Shown: positions 1-12,951, counted from the stretch's first letter. The stretch: 64,000 nucleotides of DNA from Tuctoria greenei (GCA_036927565.1 JAYESD010000007.1:125896230-125960229); one strand, 5' to 3'. Notes: a model not told the origin generated them from the letters alone. Program-made: numbers and translations.

Positions 1-184
1 ACTGCTATATTTCGGTACTACTTCCTTAAGAAACAGAACACAAAGCATCAGTACTTCTCCATAAGAAACAAAGCACATTGCATATTTTCACACATTTGAG
101 CATATATCACAAAATATCCAAATGGAAGTCCATTTTGCACTCAATCGACCATATTTTCACATACTTGAACATATTTACACACAA

Positions 185-3100
185 TCAATTTGGTACTTTA
201 CATTGCGGTCTTGGTTTTTTGAAATTCTTAACTTTTTCATGGTGAATGTTCTGCAAGAAAGGAAGTTCGTTGGCCGATAGTATTCTTAGCTTGATCATCG
301 AGGTGATGAAATGAGGAATCTTATCAAATTGGTTAAACTCTTCCTCATCGTTGGCATTCTCGACTCTGACGATTCATCGTTTTTCATGTATAACCACATT
401 AAGTCTTTTATTTGTTGCGTCTGGAACATATAACACGAAAGGCACCCACTTATATCCTTGACAGTTAAGATCAATGCTAGTAAAACCATACTTATCTTGT
501 ACAAAACCTTTGATTCAATAAACCTAGTTGCAACGGAAAAGAGGAATCTTGAATCCTTGAAAGTCAGGCTCCCAGATCTCTTGTATTTGACCATAGTACA
601 TTTCTTTGTCTTGGCCCGCAACATTGTAAGCATCAACACGAACACCACTATTCTGATACGTGCTTTTCTTATCTTGTTCTACAGTGTAGAACGTGTATCC
701 ATTTATGTCGTACCCTTGATATGTAATAACTGTGAATATAGGACCGCGAGCAAACTTTTTTAGGTATTCACTTGTTTGAGTATCCGATGAGTGAGAAATC
801 CGATCCCGAAGCCAACCAATGAATTTTCTCTTGTGTTCATTTGCTAACCATGATTCATTGCGGCCAGAATTGTCTCTAAGCACCACCTCCTTGTGCTCAT
901 CGAGGTACTCCGACATGATGGACATGTGTTGCAACACGTGGAAATAAGTGCAGAAGAATAAATGTGAATCTTGAGTTATAACCTTCTTCCCAATGGTCCC
1001 TTTTCCTGTGAGCCTCCCCTCATGACGAGACTTGGGAACACCAATCGGGTTACTCGGGTTAGTGTAGTTTAGAGCCCACTCCACAGCTTCCTCTATAGAG
1101 TATCCTTGTACCATGCTGCCCTCAGGGTAAGCTCCATTTCTAACGAAGGACTTCAGTATGCCGTTGAATCTCTCGTAAGCATACATCTGGTGAAGGAACA
1201 TGGGGCCAAGTAGCTTTATCTCCTTAATAATATGAGTTGTGAAATGGACGCTTATGTCGAAAAAGGCAGGTGGAAAATACATCTCAAGGAAGCATAAAGT
1301 TTCATAGTGCCTTTTTTCCAATGACTCGAGATCTTCTTCACATAGTACTTTTTGACCAATTGCATTGAAGAAAAAGCAAAAGTTCATTATATCCTCCTGA
1401 ACATTGACCGGTAGGATATTCCAAATTCCAATAGCAATCATCTACATAAGCAATACATGGTAATCATGAGACTTCACATCGGGAGGTACTTTTAGATCTG
1501 GAAATGAAATAAGCCTTGAGACATTCGTCGAGTAGCCGGATGGTACTTTCACATTTTTCAAGAACCCACAAAACTCTTTTTTTTTCATTTTTTTGAAAGG
1601 GTGATGCATGATGTGGGTAGTTCCATTCCTTTTACCGAGTCATCGATCCACAACTCAGGCCTCATTCCCATTTTCTTTAGATCTGCCCGTGCATGTCCAT
1701 GGTCCCAAGTTCTCCCATCCGTGTTAAGCAATGTTCCGTGTAGGCTCTCGCACACATTATTCTGAACATCCATCACATCAATCGAATGATGGATGTCTAA
1801 GTCTTTCCAATATGGTAGCTCCAAAAAAAAATCAATTGATTTTTCCACATGTCATCTTCGCCAGTATTTCTGCTAGTACTTCTGCGCTTACCAAGGACGA
1901 CATGGATATCCCTGACCATTTCATAGACTTCATGACCTGTGATGTGAGGTGGAGGATGCCTCTTCTCAGTGTCACCATTGAAATTATCGCGCTTCATTGG
2001 AATGTAGCGTCGATGTCCCATGTACACTATTTTTCATGACTCGCTCAAGTATTGTGAGTCTGTTTCTCTCCAACAATGTGGAGATCTGCAACCTACTTTG
2101 TTACTCTGTCTGGACAAGTTATGTGCCGCTGGAGAATCACAAACAGTCACAAATAAAATGGCTTTGAGGCGAAAGTACTCACGCTTGTGGTCATCCCAGG
2201 CCTGCACTCCGTCGTTGTACCACAACTGCTTCAGATCTTCAACCAGAGGCCTAAAATAAGTGTCGATGTCATTCCTAGGTTGTTGTGGCCCCGGTATCAG
2301 TCCTGACATCATAATATATTTCTGTTTTTTGCACAACCAAGGAGGAAGGTTCAAAATTGTAAGCACAATTGGCCATGTGCTATGTGTGCTACTGTTCAAA
2401 AAAGGATTCATGCCATCGGTGCTCATTGCGATCCTAACATCCCTCGGATCAATGGCAAATTCAGGATTTCGTGAATCAACGTTTTGCTACTGTGTGGTAT
2501 CAACATGATGTCTTATCATTCCAGCATCCTGCTTATGCTTCTCTTTGTGCCATTGCAACAATTCTGACTCCTTCTTGTTTGCAAACCAACACTTCAAACG
2601 AGGAATGATAGAAAAGTACCCAACCACCTTTTTAGGCCCTCTTTTACTTCTATTGCAGTTCTCGTCATCACCGTCGTCTTTCCTACGATTGATTCTGTCC
2701 ACTCCACAAATAGGGCATTTCTCAAGGTTTTTGTGCTCAAGTCCACGATATAAAATACAATCATTCTTGCACGCATGGATTTTCTCCACCTCCAAATCCA
2801 GTGGACATATTTTCTGTTTTGCCTCATAAATTGTCGTAGGGACTGTGTTTCCTTGGGGTAACATGTCCTTAAGGAGCGTCAACAATTCCTTAAAACTACA
2901 ATCACTCCATCCGTTGCTCGCCTTCATCTAGAAAAGTTTTACCATCGCAAACAGTCTAGTGTACTTAGCCGCACAACCATGATACAATGGCTTCTTCGAG
3001 TCTTCGATCATCTTCTTGTAATTTTCAAGTTCACCATTACTGTACCGATCATCGTTGCCATGTCTCTCGACATTGCGTACCATCTCCTCTATGTTATGCA

Positions 3101-3474
3101 CCTGAATCTCAATGTCTTCATCAGTGAACCCCAATATATCTGGCTTGTTCATCCTCGTCGTGATATTCTTGGACATTGGTAGGGACCTCCCTCTCCAGAT
3201 ATGAATCTCTCATCTCTGCTTCATTAAGCCCTTCCACCCCATGTTTGTTCCAACATCAATAATCCACCATGAATCCATGCGCGATCAAATGTGACCTCAA
3301 CACTTCATATGTGCGATATCTCTTCTCATTCTTGCAGTGTTTGCAAGGACAACAAATAGTCCCTCTAATGTTGTCCAACATGTCTTTCTTCACGAAAGCG
3401 ATTAATGCATCTACCCCTTGGATATATTCATTGCAAAGGCGCGGCCCATACATCCAACTTCGATCCGACGACAT
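185..3474 (-). pseudogene. TNP2-type CACTA transposase, multiply broken
   Basis: Transposase of CACTA-1, reading from about 3474 down to a stop near 185. The N-terminal piece (3474-3256) has the transposase-associated domain with a CPCKHC cysteine cluster. At 2927-2487 lies a zinc-ribbon-like piece with CPICG. At about 2450-1585 is the TNP2 core, recognised by STDGMNPF, the PGPQQPRNDIDTY region and a WNDG/WDDH segment. At 1441-524 are DUF4218 (MYFPPAFFDISVH) and DUF4216 (YQGYDINGYTFYT). The DUF4216 tail continues to about 185 in another frame (VPFVLYVPDATNKR). The reading frame changes near 3250, 2920, 2430, 2030 and 520, and a CGA-to-TGA type stop lies in the tail. Some breaks, such as 3177-3255, may be introns, but the in-frame stops make the copy a pseudogene. 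It could still mobilise nothing without another source. Confidence 0.85.
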
Positions 3475-3754
3475 CTACGTACAGAAAAGAAGAGCTAAAT
3501 CAAAGAAATTCGGAGCCACTGATAATCACCGCAAGCCAACTTCAATAGTAAGGAATAGGAGGGGAGGAGAGGACTAACCCCATTGTTTTAAGATCCACTA
3601 ATAATAACCACAAGACTTTTAGAATAAAACATGGAAAGAACAGGGCAAGAACAGGGCAGGTCTGGTAGCCACTTGTTCTGCCACAGCAGGGAGGTTGTAG
3701 AAGGGCAACAGAAAATCGAGACAGACCGATATAAAGCACGTCTCTCTATAGAGG

Positions 3755-4090
3755 GAATGGGAGACGGGCCCGCTTCCACAACTAAAGGAGACGAGCCAGA
3801 CTGGTGGTTATGGGAGACGCGCCTTATTCCAGAATGAAAGGAGACGGTCTGAAACCAAAGTCCATCTTAGTTACCTAAAATATATGAGTCGCGCTTAGTT
3901 AAAGCGAGTCTCCCATTTGTCAGAGAGGAGGGCGTGTTGCGGATATCTACTTAACTGAGACGGGCTGTATTGTAACGCGTCTCCTTGTACGTTCAACTGA
4001 GCCATGTCAGATCCTCGCTGAAGCGGGCTCGTCTCACTTAAGCTTATCAGAGATGTTCTCCTTTTAGCTCGTCGCCCATATTTGTCTCCT
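3755..4090. repeat. CACTA-1 subterminal repeat zone (GAGACG motifs)
   Basis: Short GAGACGGGC or GAGACGAGCC-like motifs, in both orientations, recur every 20-50 bp (for example near 3763, 3790, 3815, 3842 and 3958). In En/Spm such subterminal motifs bind the TNPA-type regulatory protein. That role is inferred here from position and repetition. Confidence 0.6.
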
Positions 4091-4111
4091 ATTAGGGTTT
4101 CTTACGTAGTG
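4091..4111 (-). repeat. Terminal inverted repeat of CACTA-1
   Basis: Read on the minus strand this starts CACTACGTAAGAAACCCTAA, the CACTA-class terminus. It closely matches the terminus at 25342 (CACTACGTGAGAAAGG). The partner repeat of this element is outside the window. Confidence 0.8.
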
Positions 4112-4349
4112 ATCGCAGAAGGTGACAGCATGTGAAGACTTAGACTATTTGAAAATGTACATCGTCGAGACTATGTGCAATCTTGAGATGTGTTTCCCAC
4201 CATCCTTTTTTGATATGCATGTACACCTAATCATACATCTTGTTGATCAAGCATTGGGGCCACTATATTTTCATCATATGTTTTCAATGGAGAGATATTT
4301 AGGAATGTTAAAATGTCATGTGCGGAACCATGCTCAACCAAAGTGTCAG
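4112..4349 (+). pseudogene. CACTA-2 transposase fragment, DUF4218 part
   Basis: Plus-strand coding fragment of a second CACTA transposase. The translation from about 4122 contains METMCNLEMCFPPSFFD-like DUF4218 sequence followed by HHMFSMERYLGMLKCHVRNHAQPK. It is cut on the left by the end of CACTA-1 at 4111 and on the right by the Gypsy-1 LTR at 4350. The C-terminal half of the same gene resumes at about 24294, but some 40-50 codons of the usual linker are missing between the halves. Confidence 0.8.
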
Positions 4350-5206
4350 TGTTTGGATCCGGCGGATCTCCCGGTACTACTGTTGGTAGATCAAGGAGTT
4401 GTAGTTTGGTAATAGGTGCACAGAGATTCAAGAAGGTGACTGACAAGTGACACAGAGATTTACGTGGTTCGGGCCGCCTGAGCGTAATACCCTACTCCAC
4501 GGGGTGTGTTGGTGATGTATTAAGCGTGTGAATCTAGAAGAAGCTCCTGAAGAAGAAGCTCGCCTAGATCAGGGATTCCAGAAGAGGTCTGGAGACGTCC
4601 CTTGTGTTTCGTCGACCAGTCCTTTTATAGTACAAGGATTGGTCGTTACACCGTTAGCCTGGCCCGACATGTGGCCCTGGCGGTTACACATGCTTGATAC
4701 ACAATTAATGAGGTTAATTATCCTTAATAGCCTGGTAACGGCCCTTAACAGTGTTGTTACTGGTATTAAGGGCCAATCAATCGTGTGTCATTAATATGAT
4801 ATTAATGACACTTAATCGGGTCTTGAAGTCTTTGATTGCTCCTTGAAGGTCCGGAGCCGTTGGGGGTCCACCAGCCTGATTGTTGAAGTTCAAGGTCCGG
4901 TGGTTCAGCCACGTGGCAGCTCTGGAGCTTACCGTCGTGGACGGGTAGGTCAGGTGCTATTGGACACGTGTCGGCACCAGAGCTTCCCTCTATCTGGGGT
5001 TAGGTCCGGGGATGCCATACTGGTATCTAGTCCGGAGATTTCCCATGTGTGGGCGATAGCTCCGGTCTTATGATACATGTGGCGGCCGTGGGACTAACCA
5101 TGTCGGGGAAGCAGGTCCGGCTACACCTGACATGTGGGGCCTTCAGAGGTCTTCTAATATGGTAGATGAGTTTCCTTGTGATCTTTGCAATCTCAAGGGG
5201 TATTCG
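4350..5206 (-). repeat. Gypsy-1 3' LTR, truncated by Copia-1
   Basis: Near-identical over most of its length to 23185-24060, with the same TGTTTGGATCC start on the plus strand. It stops at TATTCG (5206), where the Copia-1 LTR begins. The last ~18 bp present in the other LTR, ending in GGTACCGACA, are missing here. Confidence 0.9.
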
Positions 5207-6768
5207 TGAATGTGGACCTTGAGGGGGGGGTGAATAGGCCTTTTTGAAAATTCTCGGATCCTACAACACTCAACAACAAACTCAATACCAGAGATATTGT
5301 ACTAGTCCGGTAAAGTGCGGACTAGTTCGGTGTTCACAGACTAAGTTGATTAAGCTAGATCGATTAGATTGATTCTTTTATGTGTGCAGCGGAAAAATAG
5401 AACCAAATAAAGGTTTCACAGTTATATTCTAGATTATATCACAATTAAATCTTATGTTTAACAATACAACGTAAGATGAGTAATGATTATGAAATCCTAG
5501 ATTATATTGATGAATTAGAATGATGAACACCAAAAACAAGACACAAGGTTTTATCCCGTGGTTCGGCTACCACAAAGGCAACCTACGTCCACGTTGAGGA
5601 GTCCACAAAAGGACCGGGTCTTCTCCAACCCTACCCTCATCGGATTGCCACGAAGTCCAATCCTCTTCCACTAATCACAAAGGGGTGAATAACCGAATTC
5701 AAGGGGTCTTCTCACATGTTGAGAGCTCCCTTAGATTACAACACAAATTTCCACCGAAAACACACTCAAAAGATTACAATTAAAACGCAGGAGTGTGTTA
5801 GAGAATCAAACCAAGAGCTCAATGTGATGTTCCAAGTGTCTCTCCAATGATCTAGAGTGAATCCTCAAAGGATTGATCGTTGTTGCACTTAATTTCGTGG
5901 AGAGATGTAGTTTTTGAGGCTCTTGGGAGGTGTGACGGCGCTAGGGTTCGAGAGAGTTCAAAAGAAGGCCGTGCACCTCTATTTATATGGGGTTTCTAAA
6001 AATGACCGTTAGGGTTCAGAAAGTTTGGACTAGTCCGTGGTGGTCACCGGACTAGTCCGGTGTGCTGTGTGTAGCAAACCCTAAGTGTCCCGAAATATCG
6101 GACTAGTCCGACTAGGAACGGACTTGTCCGATTTCACTACTGGAAACCTTCGGACTAGTCCGATATCCATCGGACCTGTCCGGACATGTGAAACCCTAAG
6201 TGAGTTAGATGACAAGTCCGCACTTGGAGGACTTGTCCGATGTAGATGAGAGGGTTTTTCGGACTAGTCCGTGCAAATATCGGACTTGTCCGATTTGGAT
6301 CAGAAAGAATATCGGACTAGTCCGATTATGATCGGACTTGTCTGATTTTGTGTGACTTGTGAAGTGTTTTGAGGACTAGTCCATACTGGGGAGGACTAGT
6401 CCGATTCTAGTCAGAAGAATATCGGACTAGTCCGACAGATATCAGACTTGTCCGATCTGGTGCAAAAAGGTTATCGGACTAGTCCGGTTGTGAACGGACT
6501 AGTCCGGTCCTGTGAAACTTTGTGCAATGTGTGTGTTTAATGGTGATTGAGCTCTTGGGGTGAGTTTCCTGAACACACTCCATACACAATAATCTATTAC
6601 TCTTCTTCCTTGAGCTCATCTCCACTTTGCTCCTCATCCTTCCTTCTTTTTTGTATTTTGCTCATTTTCCTATCATAGGCCTGCACTCATCTCAACAAAT
6701 AGGTTAGGATCCCAATTGCTTGTCATAAATCATCCAAAACCCACAAGAGAGTCCTAGATGCACTTTCA
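5207..6768 (-). repeat. Copia-1 3' LTR
   Basis: On the plus strand it runs from TGAATGTGGACC to GATGCACTTTCA, so in element orientation it is TGAAAGTGC...ACATTCA. It carries many GGACTAGTCC/GGACTTGTCC motifs at about 6025-6520 and a TATA box (minus strand) at 5981-5988. It matches 15381-16941 with a few tens of differences by eye. Confidence 0.92.
6025..6520. repeat. GGACTAGTCC motif array in Copia-1 3' LTR
   Basis: About 20 copies of the 10-bp palindrome GGACTAGTCC, its variant GGACTTGTCC and one-base variants occur, spaced 15-50 bp apart. The same array recurs in every LTR of this Copia family in the window. Confidence 0.9.
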
Positions 6769-6785
6769 ATCTCCCCCTTTTTGGT
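6769..6785 (-). other. Polypurine tract of Copia-1
   Basis: Reads CCAAAAAGGGGGAGAT on the minus strand, directly beside the 3' LTR. This is the expected primer for plus-strand DNA synthesis. Confidence 0.85.
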
Positions 6786-7156
6786 GATTGATGACAACCA
6801 ATTGAGATTTCACAAAATATGATAAAAATTGAGATTTTCATAAAGTATGCACATATGAGTCAAAATACATCAAGCAGTGAAAGAATTATCCATATGTGCA
6901 TTCTTTATGGTGGGATGCATAACTAAGTATATTGAGACATTGAGAATGACATAATTTACATTAACCAACCAAAGCCAAGCATATATGTCATTCCAGGAAC
7001 AAGATTACAGATTTCAACAAATACTTCTCAAATTAGTTAAGCATTGCATCACAGAACCATAACTAACTTAGGAACAAAGTTAAAACACTGCAAAACTCAA
7101 AAATAGACAAGAAGCATAAAAAAGCTCTCTCCTCGCATCCTACAGCTAAAGCTAAG

Positions 7157-7190
7157 ACTCCCCCTCAATCTCTCCCCCTTTGGCATCAAG
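7157..7190 (-). other. Second polypurine tract of Copia-1
   Basis: On the minus strand a second purine-rich stretch (CCAAAGGGGGAGAGATTGAG, then GGGGGAG) lies about 390 bp from the LTR, just after ORF3. The same sequence follows ORF3 in Copia-2 (about 39366-39393) and Copia-3 (about 54658-54683). Confidence 0.6.
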
Positions 7191-7333
7191 ACACCAAAAA
7201 GAAGGAAAGGAGGGTCCTAGGGTCTTCACTCTTCACCGTCGGTCCTCTCATTGTCGTCTTCGTCATCTTCATCTTCAGCTTGACGAGGAGGAAAAGGAGG
7301 AGGAACGGAGCCACTCGAGCCCCCAATGCCAAA

Positions 7334-8812
7334 TTAGGCAAGCTCGGAGGGGTTCAAGGTCGCGAGCTCAGTGAATTCCGGGTCAGAGTCCTCAGAAATC
7401 ACTGGAGATCCAATAGGGTCGATCTCCAGCTTCTGGCAGATATGCTTCACATTGGCCTTTATGTACTTCATGTCCTCCTTTCTTTTCTGGTTGAGCTTGT
7501 GGGCCTTCACTTTGGCCTTCTTGCAGGAGGAGAATACGGCAGCCAGATATTTGAGGATCCCACTAGCTGATCCTCTTTGAGGGCCTTCCCTAGAAGTAGG
7601 GACAGCTCTATCATCTTCTCTTGATCTTGCCGGTGCCTCGGGACTGGAGGCCGACGTGGGAGCAGCCTGGACATTTACTGGTTGAGGCTTCTGAGGCCTC
7701 AAAGGAGTGTGCTCCACATCCTTGACAAACTCAATCTCTGTGACTTTCTCAATCATAAACATTAGATAGGGAGCATAGCCACAGGACCTGTTGGGGGTGC
7801 TGGAGATGTTAACCATATCGTTCCATATGTAGTCAAACACATCAAACTGTCTGTTCTTGCTTATGACCCTCATTAGGGTCTGGAGGTACCCTTGTACACT
7901 CCCTGCATCCCCATCCTTAGGGGCGATGGTCTTCCTCAAGACTCTGTTTAGCACCACAAAGAATGGCTTCATGTTCTTTGTGGAAGGAGGGATGAACTTT
8001 GAATTGGGCTCATAGAGAAACTTCATCCTCTCCTTGTCAATGACACCAACATTGTGGATGACCACATTATCATTGCTGGAGGTGTCAAGATGCAACATCC
8101 TTGCAAATTCTTCATAAGTGATAGTGTACTTGGATCCATGAGTCATCCAAGTCACTCTTTCCTCTTCATCGCTTGCAAAGTGGCAGGTGGCATAGAACTG
8201 AGCCACCACTTCATCATTCCAATTGTACTTGAAGGCAAAGAGGTCCTTCAAGCCATGTCTTTCAGCTGCTGCAATCACTTCATCAAAAGCAGAGCATCTT
8301 TTCTTCCCAAGATGTGCCCAGCCGATCCACTGACTGCGCACCACTGGTGTCTTCATCGGTAGATACACCGATCTGTAGAAATCAGCATAGAAGTTGCACC
8401 AGAATCTTCCATCAGCTTCTTGCTTCGGTCGGCCATACCAATCGATGCTTCTGAATTTGGCCGCCGAGTCACTGCCCTTCCCGTTAAACTTTTCTTCATA
8501 GGGGTCCCGGACCCCTTCCCTGGGAGCATGCAGCTTCAATGGTCCAACTGGACCCGTCGCTATCCCCTTGCCCTTGCCTTTGGCTAGGCGGGCACTTGCC
8601 GAGCTCTGGCCACCACTGGCGGTAGCCCTAGAAACTGGCACCTTGGAGGCCGGCTTCTTTGCTAGCACTTTCCTACGAACTTGTGGAGGAGACGGAGCTG
8701 GCTCGGTAGGTCGCTCTTGGCGCTTCTTGCCAAGACTCGTTGAGGTACGAGGTGCCACCTCGTGGTCCATCTCGGCCTCAAAATTGGAAACCTCATCATT
8801 TTAGCTCGACAT
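7334..8812 (-). pseudogene. Copia-1 third ORF (env-position protein), broken
   Basis: Homologue of the open 520-residue ORF at 37763-39325. The conserved ATGTCGAGC start is at 8812-8810, but its fourth codon is TAA (8803-8801). The rest is open from 8770 to 7334, where a TAT codon has become TAA, removing the short acidic tail. The body is otherwise conserved: basic N-terminal region, central RFWCNFYADFYRSVYLPMK block, EEFARMLHLD block, and a Lys-rich probably coiled-coil C-terminal region. Role unknown. There is no clear signal peptide or long membrane segment, so an envelope function is doubtful. Confidence 0.75.
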
Positions 8813-9805
8813 GACCTGAGAATGAGTTTCAAGAATGATAATGAATGATACAAGGCATAGGTATTAAAGGATAGCAAGGAATTGCATTGAGGAATAAAAG
8901 AGTTAGGTTTTGAGTTCAGAAACATCGGACTTGTCCGATGCACAGGCACGGACTAGTCCGGGGGGGGGGGGGACCGGACTTGTCCGTTCATGGACCGGAC
9001 TAGTCCGGTGTTCATCCTCAAAAACCTAAGAGATTTGACAAAAGACGATTCCTAATGCACAATAAGTCTAGCATACACGTGATACATAAAAGAGGCATGT
9101 ATATAGTGAAAGATGCTAGGCTATTCGACCAATAATGAAGAAAATTGAGATTTCTAGGGTTTTGGGTGAAAATTACCGAAGAATTCGATTGAAACTTGGG
9201 GATGAGGGGTGTTGAAGGCCGGACAAGTCTGCTAGCTTCAATCCTCAAGTGGACAATCTTGATTTCCGCCCAAAAGCGAAGCTTTTTGGTGGAGGGAGCA
9301 AGAGATCGCCTTGGGAGCTCTATCGGAAGAAAGAGAATGCGTGAGCTAGAGTGGAGGAAGAAGGGATTAGGGTTTGGTGGTGGCTAGGGTTATGGGCAAG
9401 AAAAATCGGACAAGTCCGTAGATGACCGGACTAGTCCGAACTCATCCAGAGAGCAACATCGGACTAGTCTGTGGTCTTATCGGACTAGTCCAGCCTAACC
9501 GGCACTCTGCGGACTAGTCTGCATGTGCGGACTAGTCCGGGTAACCACGGACTAGTCCGTGGTCACCAGGATAAATTTGCATAGCCCATTCATATATATT
9601 TGAAGGTTCATAAATAGAGAATAGAGAGGCAAATTAAATCAAATGATCTTGATGAATATGACCAGTAAGCATACAACAATCAAGCAATAATCATAATTCA
9701 CCAAGATCTAGTAATTGACATAGTTTTTCGGGAAAAATTGAGAGAGAGTTGATTTTCACAATTCAATCAATATATTTTGAAGAATTCATACAGGTATGCA
9801 ACTTT
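8813..9805 (-). other. Copia-1 pol-ORF3 spacer
   Basis: Non-coding stretch between pol and the third ORF. It holds about 14 GGACTAGTCC-type motifs (8930-9010, 9225-9230 and 9405-9560) and a run of 13 G at 8960-8972. It corresponds to 36779-37762 in Copia-2. Confidence 0.7.
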
Positions 9806-12800
9806 TCAAGCCACACTCCGAGCATCGAGGATATTTAGTTCATTTCGGAGTTCGCAAAAGCGCTTTTCATCAAGTGGCTTGGTGAATATGTCGGCCAATT
9901 GTTTTTGGGTATTGACATGTGAGATTGCTATATCTCCTTTCATGGAATGGTCTCTCAAAAAATGATGTCTTATGTCTATGTGTTTAGTTCTAGAGTGCTC
10001 AACTGGATTGTGGGCGATTTTAATGGCACTCTCGTTGTCACAAAGGAGAGGAATACGGTTCATATTGTAACCGTAATCCCTTAGAGTTTGTCGCATCCAA
10101 AGAAGTTGTGCACAACAGCTCCCGGCTGCAACATACTCCGCTTCGGCTGTGGATAAGGCAATTGAATTTTGTTTCTTGGGGACCAAGAAACTAAGGATCT
10201 CCCTAGGAATTGGCATGCCGGAGGTGCTTTTTCTATCTACTTTGCACCCGGCATAATCTGCATCGGAGTAACCAATGAGATTGAATTTTGAGCCTTTTGG
10301 GTACCAAAGACCAAGGTTGGGTGTATGAACTAAATATCTCAAGATCCTTTTTACGGCTGTCAAGTGACATTCCTTAGGGTTGGCTTGAAATCTTGCACAC
10401 AAACATACACTCAACATAATGTCTGGCCTAGATGCACATAAATAGAGTAGAGATCCAATCATGGAGCTATATACCTTTTGTTCAATGCTAGGTCCATCTT
10501 CATTGAGATCCAAGTGGCCATTTGTTGCCATGGGGGTCTTTATGGGCTTTGCCTTGTCCATGCCAAACTTCTTAAGTATGTCCTGCGTGTACTTGGTTTG
10601 GCTTATGAATGTCCCTTCCTTTTGTTGCTGCACTTGTAATCCCAAGAAGTACTTTAATTCTCCCATCATTGACATTTCAAAGCAGTCTGTCATGATTTTG
10701 CTAAATTCCTCATAAAACGATTGATTAGTTGACCCAAAGATTATATCATCAACATAAATTTGACAAATAAAAAAATCATTGTCTAAATTCTTTGTAAATA
10801 GAGTATAATCTACTTTGTCAATTTGAAAACCATTCTCAATTAAGAAATCTCTAAGACACTCATACCAAGCTCTAGGAGCTTGTTTGAGGCTGTAGAGAGC
10901 CTTACGCAATTTGAATACGTGGTTGGGGAACTCTTCGTCTTCAAACCCGGGTGGTTGCTCCACGTACACCTTCTCCTTGATTGGTCCGTTGAGGAAGGCG
11001 CTTTTTACATCCATTTGATACAACTTGAAATCATGGTGAGTAACATATGCAAGTAATATTCTAATAGATTCAAGCCTAGCTACTGGAGCAAAAGTCTCAT
11101 CGAAATCCAAACCTTCGACTTGTGAATACCCTTTGGCCACAAGTCGTGCTTTGTTCCTTGTCACCACCCCGTGTTCATATTGTTTGTTGCGGAAGACCCA
11201 CTTGGTGCCGACAATGTTTGCATTGGGTCTTGCCACAAGTTCCCATACTTCATTCCGCTTGAAGTTATTCAATTCTTCTTGCATTGCCACCACCCAGTCC
11301 GGATCTTTCAATGCATCTTCAACTCTGCGTGGTTCCAAAAAGGATACAAACGAATAGTGTTCACAAAAGTTAGCTAGGCGAGATCTAGTGGTTAATCCCT
11401 TTTGGATGTCACCGATGATGTTGTCGATTGGGTGATCCCTTTGGACGCATTGGTGTACTCTTGGGTGTGGCACTTGAGGAGTTGTATCTTCATGATTATC
11501 TGCTTCTCCCCCTAAGTTATTGCCTTCGTTGACTTGTTGATCATCTTGGTATCTTTGTGGTTGCTCTTGTGTTGAAGCTCCCCCTTGATCGTTGATCTCC
11601 TCCTGTTGTTCATCTTCCTCATGTACGTGTGGAGGTGGCTCTTGTGGTTGAACCTCACCTAGAGCCATTCTCTTCAATGCTTGATAGGGAGCTTCTTCTT
11701 TACCTAGTTCACATGGATAAACTTGCTCCTTTTGGGAGCCATTAGTCTCATCAAACACTACGTCACATGCTATTTCAATGAGTCCGGAGGCCTTGTTGAA
11801 AACACGATAGGCGTAAGTGTTCGAATCATAACCAAGCAAGAAACCTTCATCGGACTTCGAAGCAAACTTTGAAGTCCTAGGCTTCTTGTTCAGGATATAA
11901 CATGGAGAACCGAAAACTCGAAAATATGAGATATTTGGTTTGTTACCGGTGAGTAGCTCATAGAATGTCTTCTTGAGTAGTCGATGAAGATAAAGTCGAT
12001 TTACGGCGTGGCAAGCGGTGTTAATCGCTTCCGCCCAAAATCGATCTGAGGTCTTGTACTCATCGAGCATTGTTCTTTCCATCTCTATGAGTGTTCGGTT
12101 CTTTCTTTCGGCAACTCCATTTTGTTGTGGCGAGTATGGCGCTGAAAATTCGTGCTTGATACCCTCTTCATCAAGGTACTCCTCCACTTGTGTGTTCTTG
12201 AACTCCGTGTCGTTGTCGCTTCGAATACTCTTGATTGTCAATGAGAATTCATTTTGAGATCGCTTGAAGAACTTCTCGAGTGTTCCTTGTGTTTCTGACT
12301 TATCATGCGAAAAGAAAACCCAAGTGAAGCAAGAAAAGTCACCAATAATAACTAAAACATATTTGTTACCGCCAATTCTTATGTAAGCAATTGGACCAAA
12401 TAAGTCCATGTGAAGTAGTCCGAGCGGTCTTGTTGTAGTCATGACGTTCTTTGCGGGATGAGGTGCTCCAACTTGCTTCCCGGCTTGGCACGCGCTACAA
12501 GGCCTGTCTTTCTCAAAAACAACATCCTTCAAACTGCGGATGTGATCTCCCTTGAGGAGTTTTTGAAGATTCCTCATAGCAACATGCGCTAGCCGTCTAT
12601 GCCACAGCCAACCCATGTTGGTCTTTGCAATCAAGCATGTGTCAAGTTTGGCTTTATCCTTGTTGAAGTCAACGAGGTAAAGCTTTCCCTTCAACATACC
12701 CTTGAGTGCAATGGAACCATCACTCCTCCTAGAGACGGTCACACCCTCGTTAGTGAAAAAAAAATTATAACCTTTGTCACATAGTTGAGATATGGACAGC

Positions 12801-12950
12801 AGGTTATAATCTAAGGATTCAACATGTAAAACATGAGAAAGTGTGGTGTAGAAGATATTGCAATTTTATCGGTACCGAGCACCCTTCCTTGACTATTATC
12901 TCCAAAGTAGATGCCTTCGTTTGGGTCCTCATTCTCTTCATATTCCACGA
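9806..12950 (-). pseudogene. Copia-1 pol (integrase, RT, RNase H; protease deleted)
   Basis: A single open frame from 12742 to 9806 covers 978 residues. It has the GAG-pre-integrase HHCC region, the integrase DDE (HMDLFGP, SDNDTEF with Gly changed to Asp, NGVAERKNR), RT with YVDDIIFGS, and RNase H (YSDADYAGC, AEYVAA, CDNESAIK). Upstream, a frameshift lies in a run of T/A at about 12760. About 95 bp that in Copia-2 hold the splice-acceptor-like junction and the protease DSG active site are missing near 12935-12950. This copy therefore cannot make its own protease. Confidence 0.88.
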
Positions 12951-12951
12951 A

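Larger units (their letters stand above)
1..4111 (-). mobile_element. CACTA-1: CACTA (En/Spm) DNA transposon, 5' portion
   Basis: This is a class II cut-and-paste element running right to left; its other end lies outside the window. Its right end is a CACTA-type terminal repeat (reading CACTACGTAAGAAACC on the minus strand) finishing at 4111. Next inward is a subterminal zone of about 350 bp rich in GAGACG motifs, then a broken TNP2-type transposase on the minus strand. The base after 4111 resumes a different CACTA transposase on the plus strand, so CACTA-1 was inserted into an older CACTA. The 3-bp target duplication cannot be checked because the left end is missing. Confidence 0.85.
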
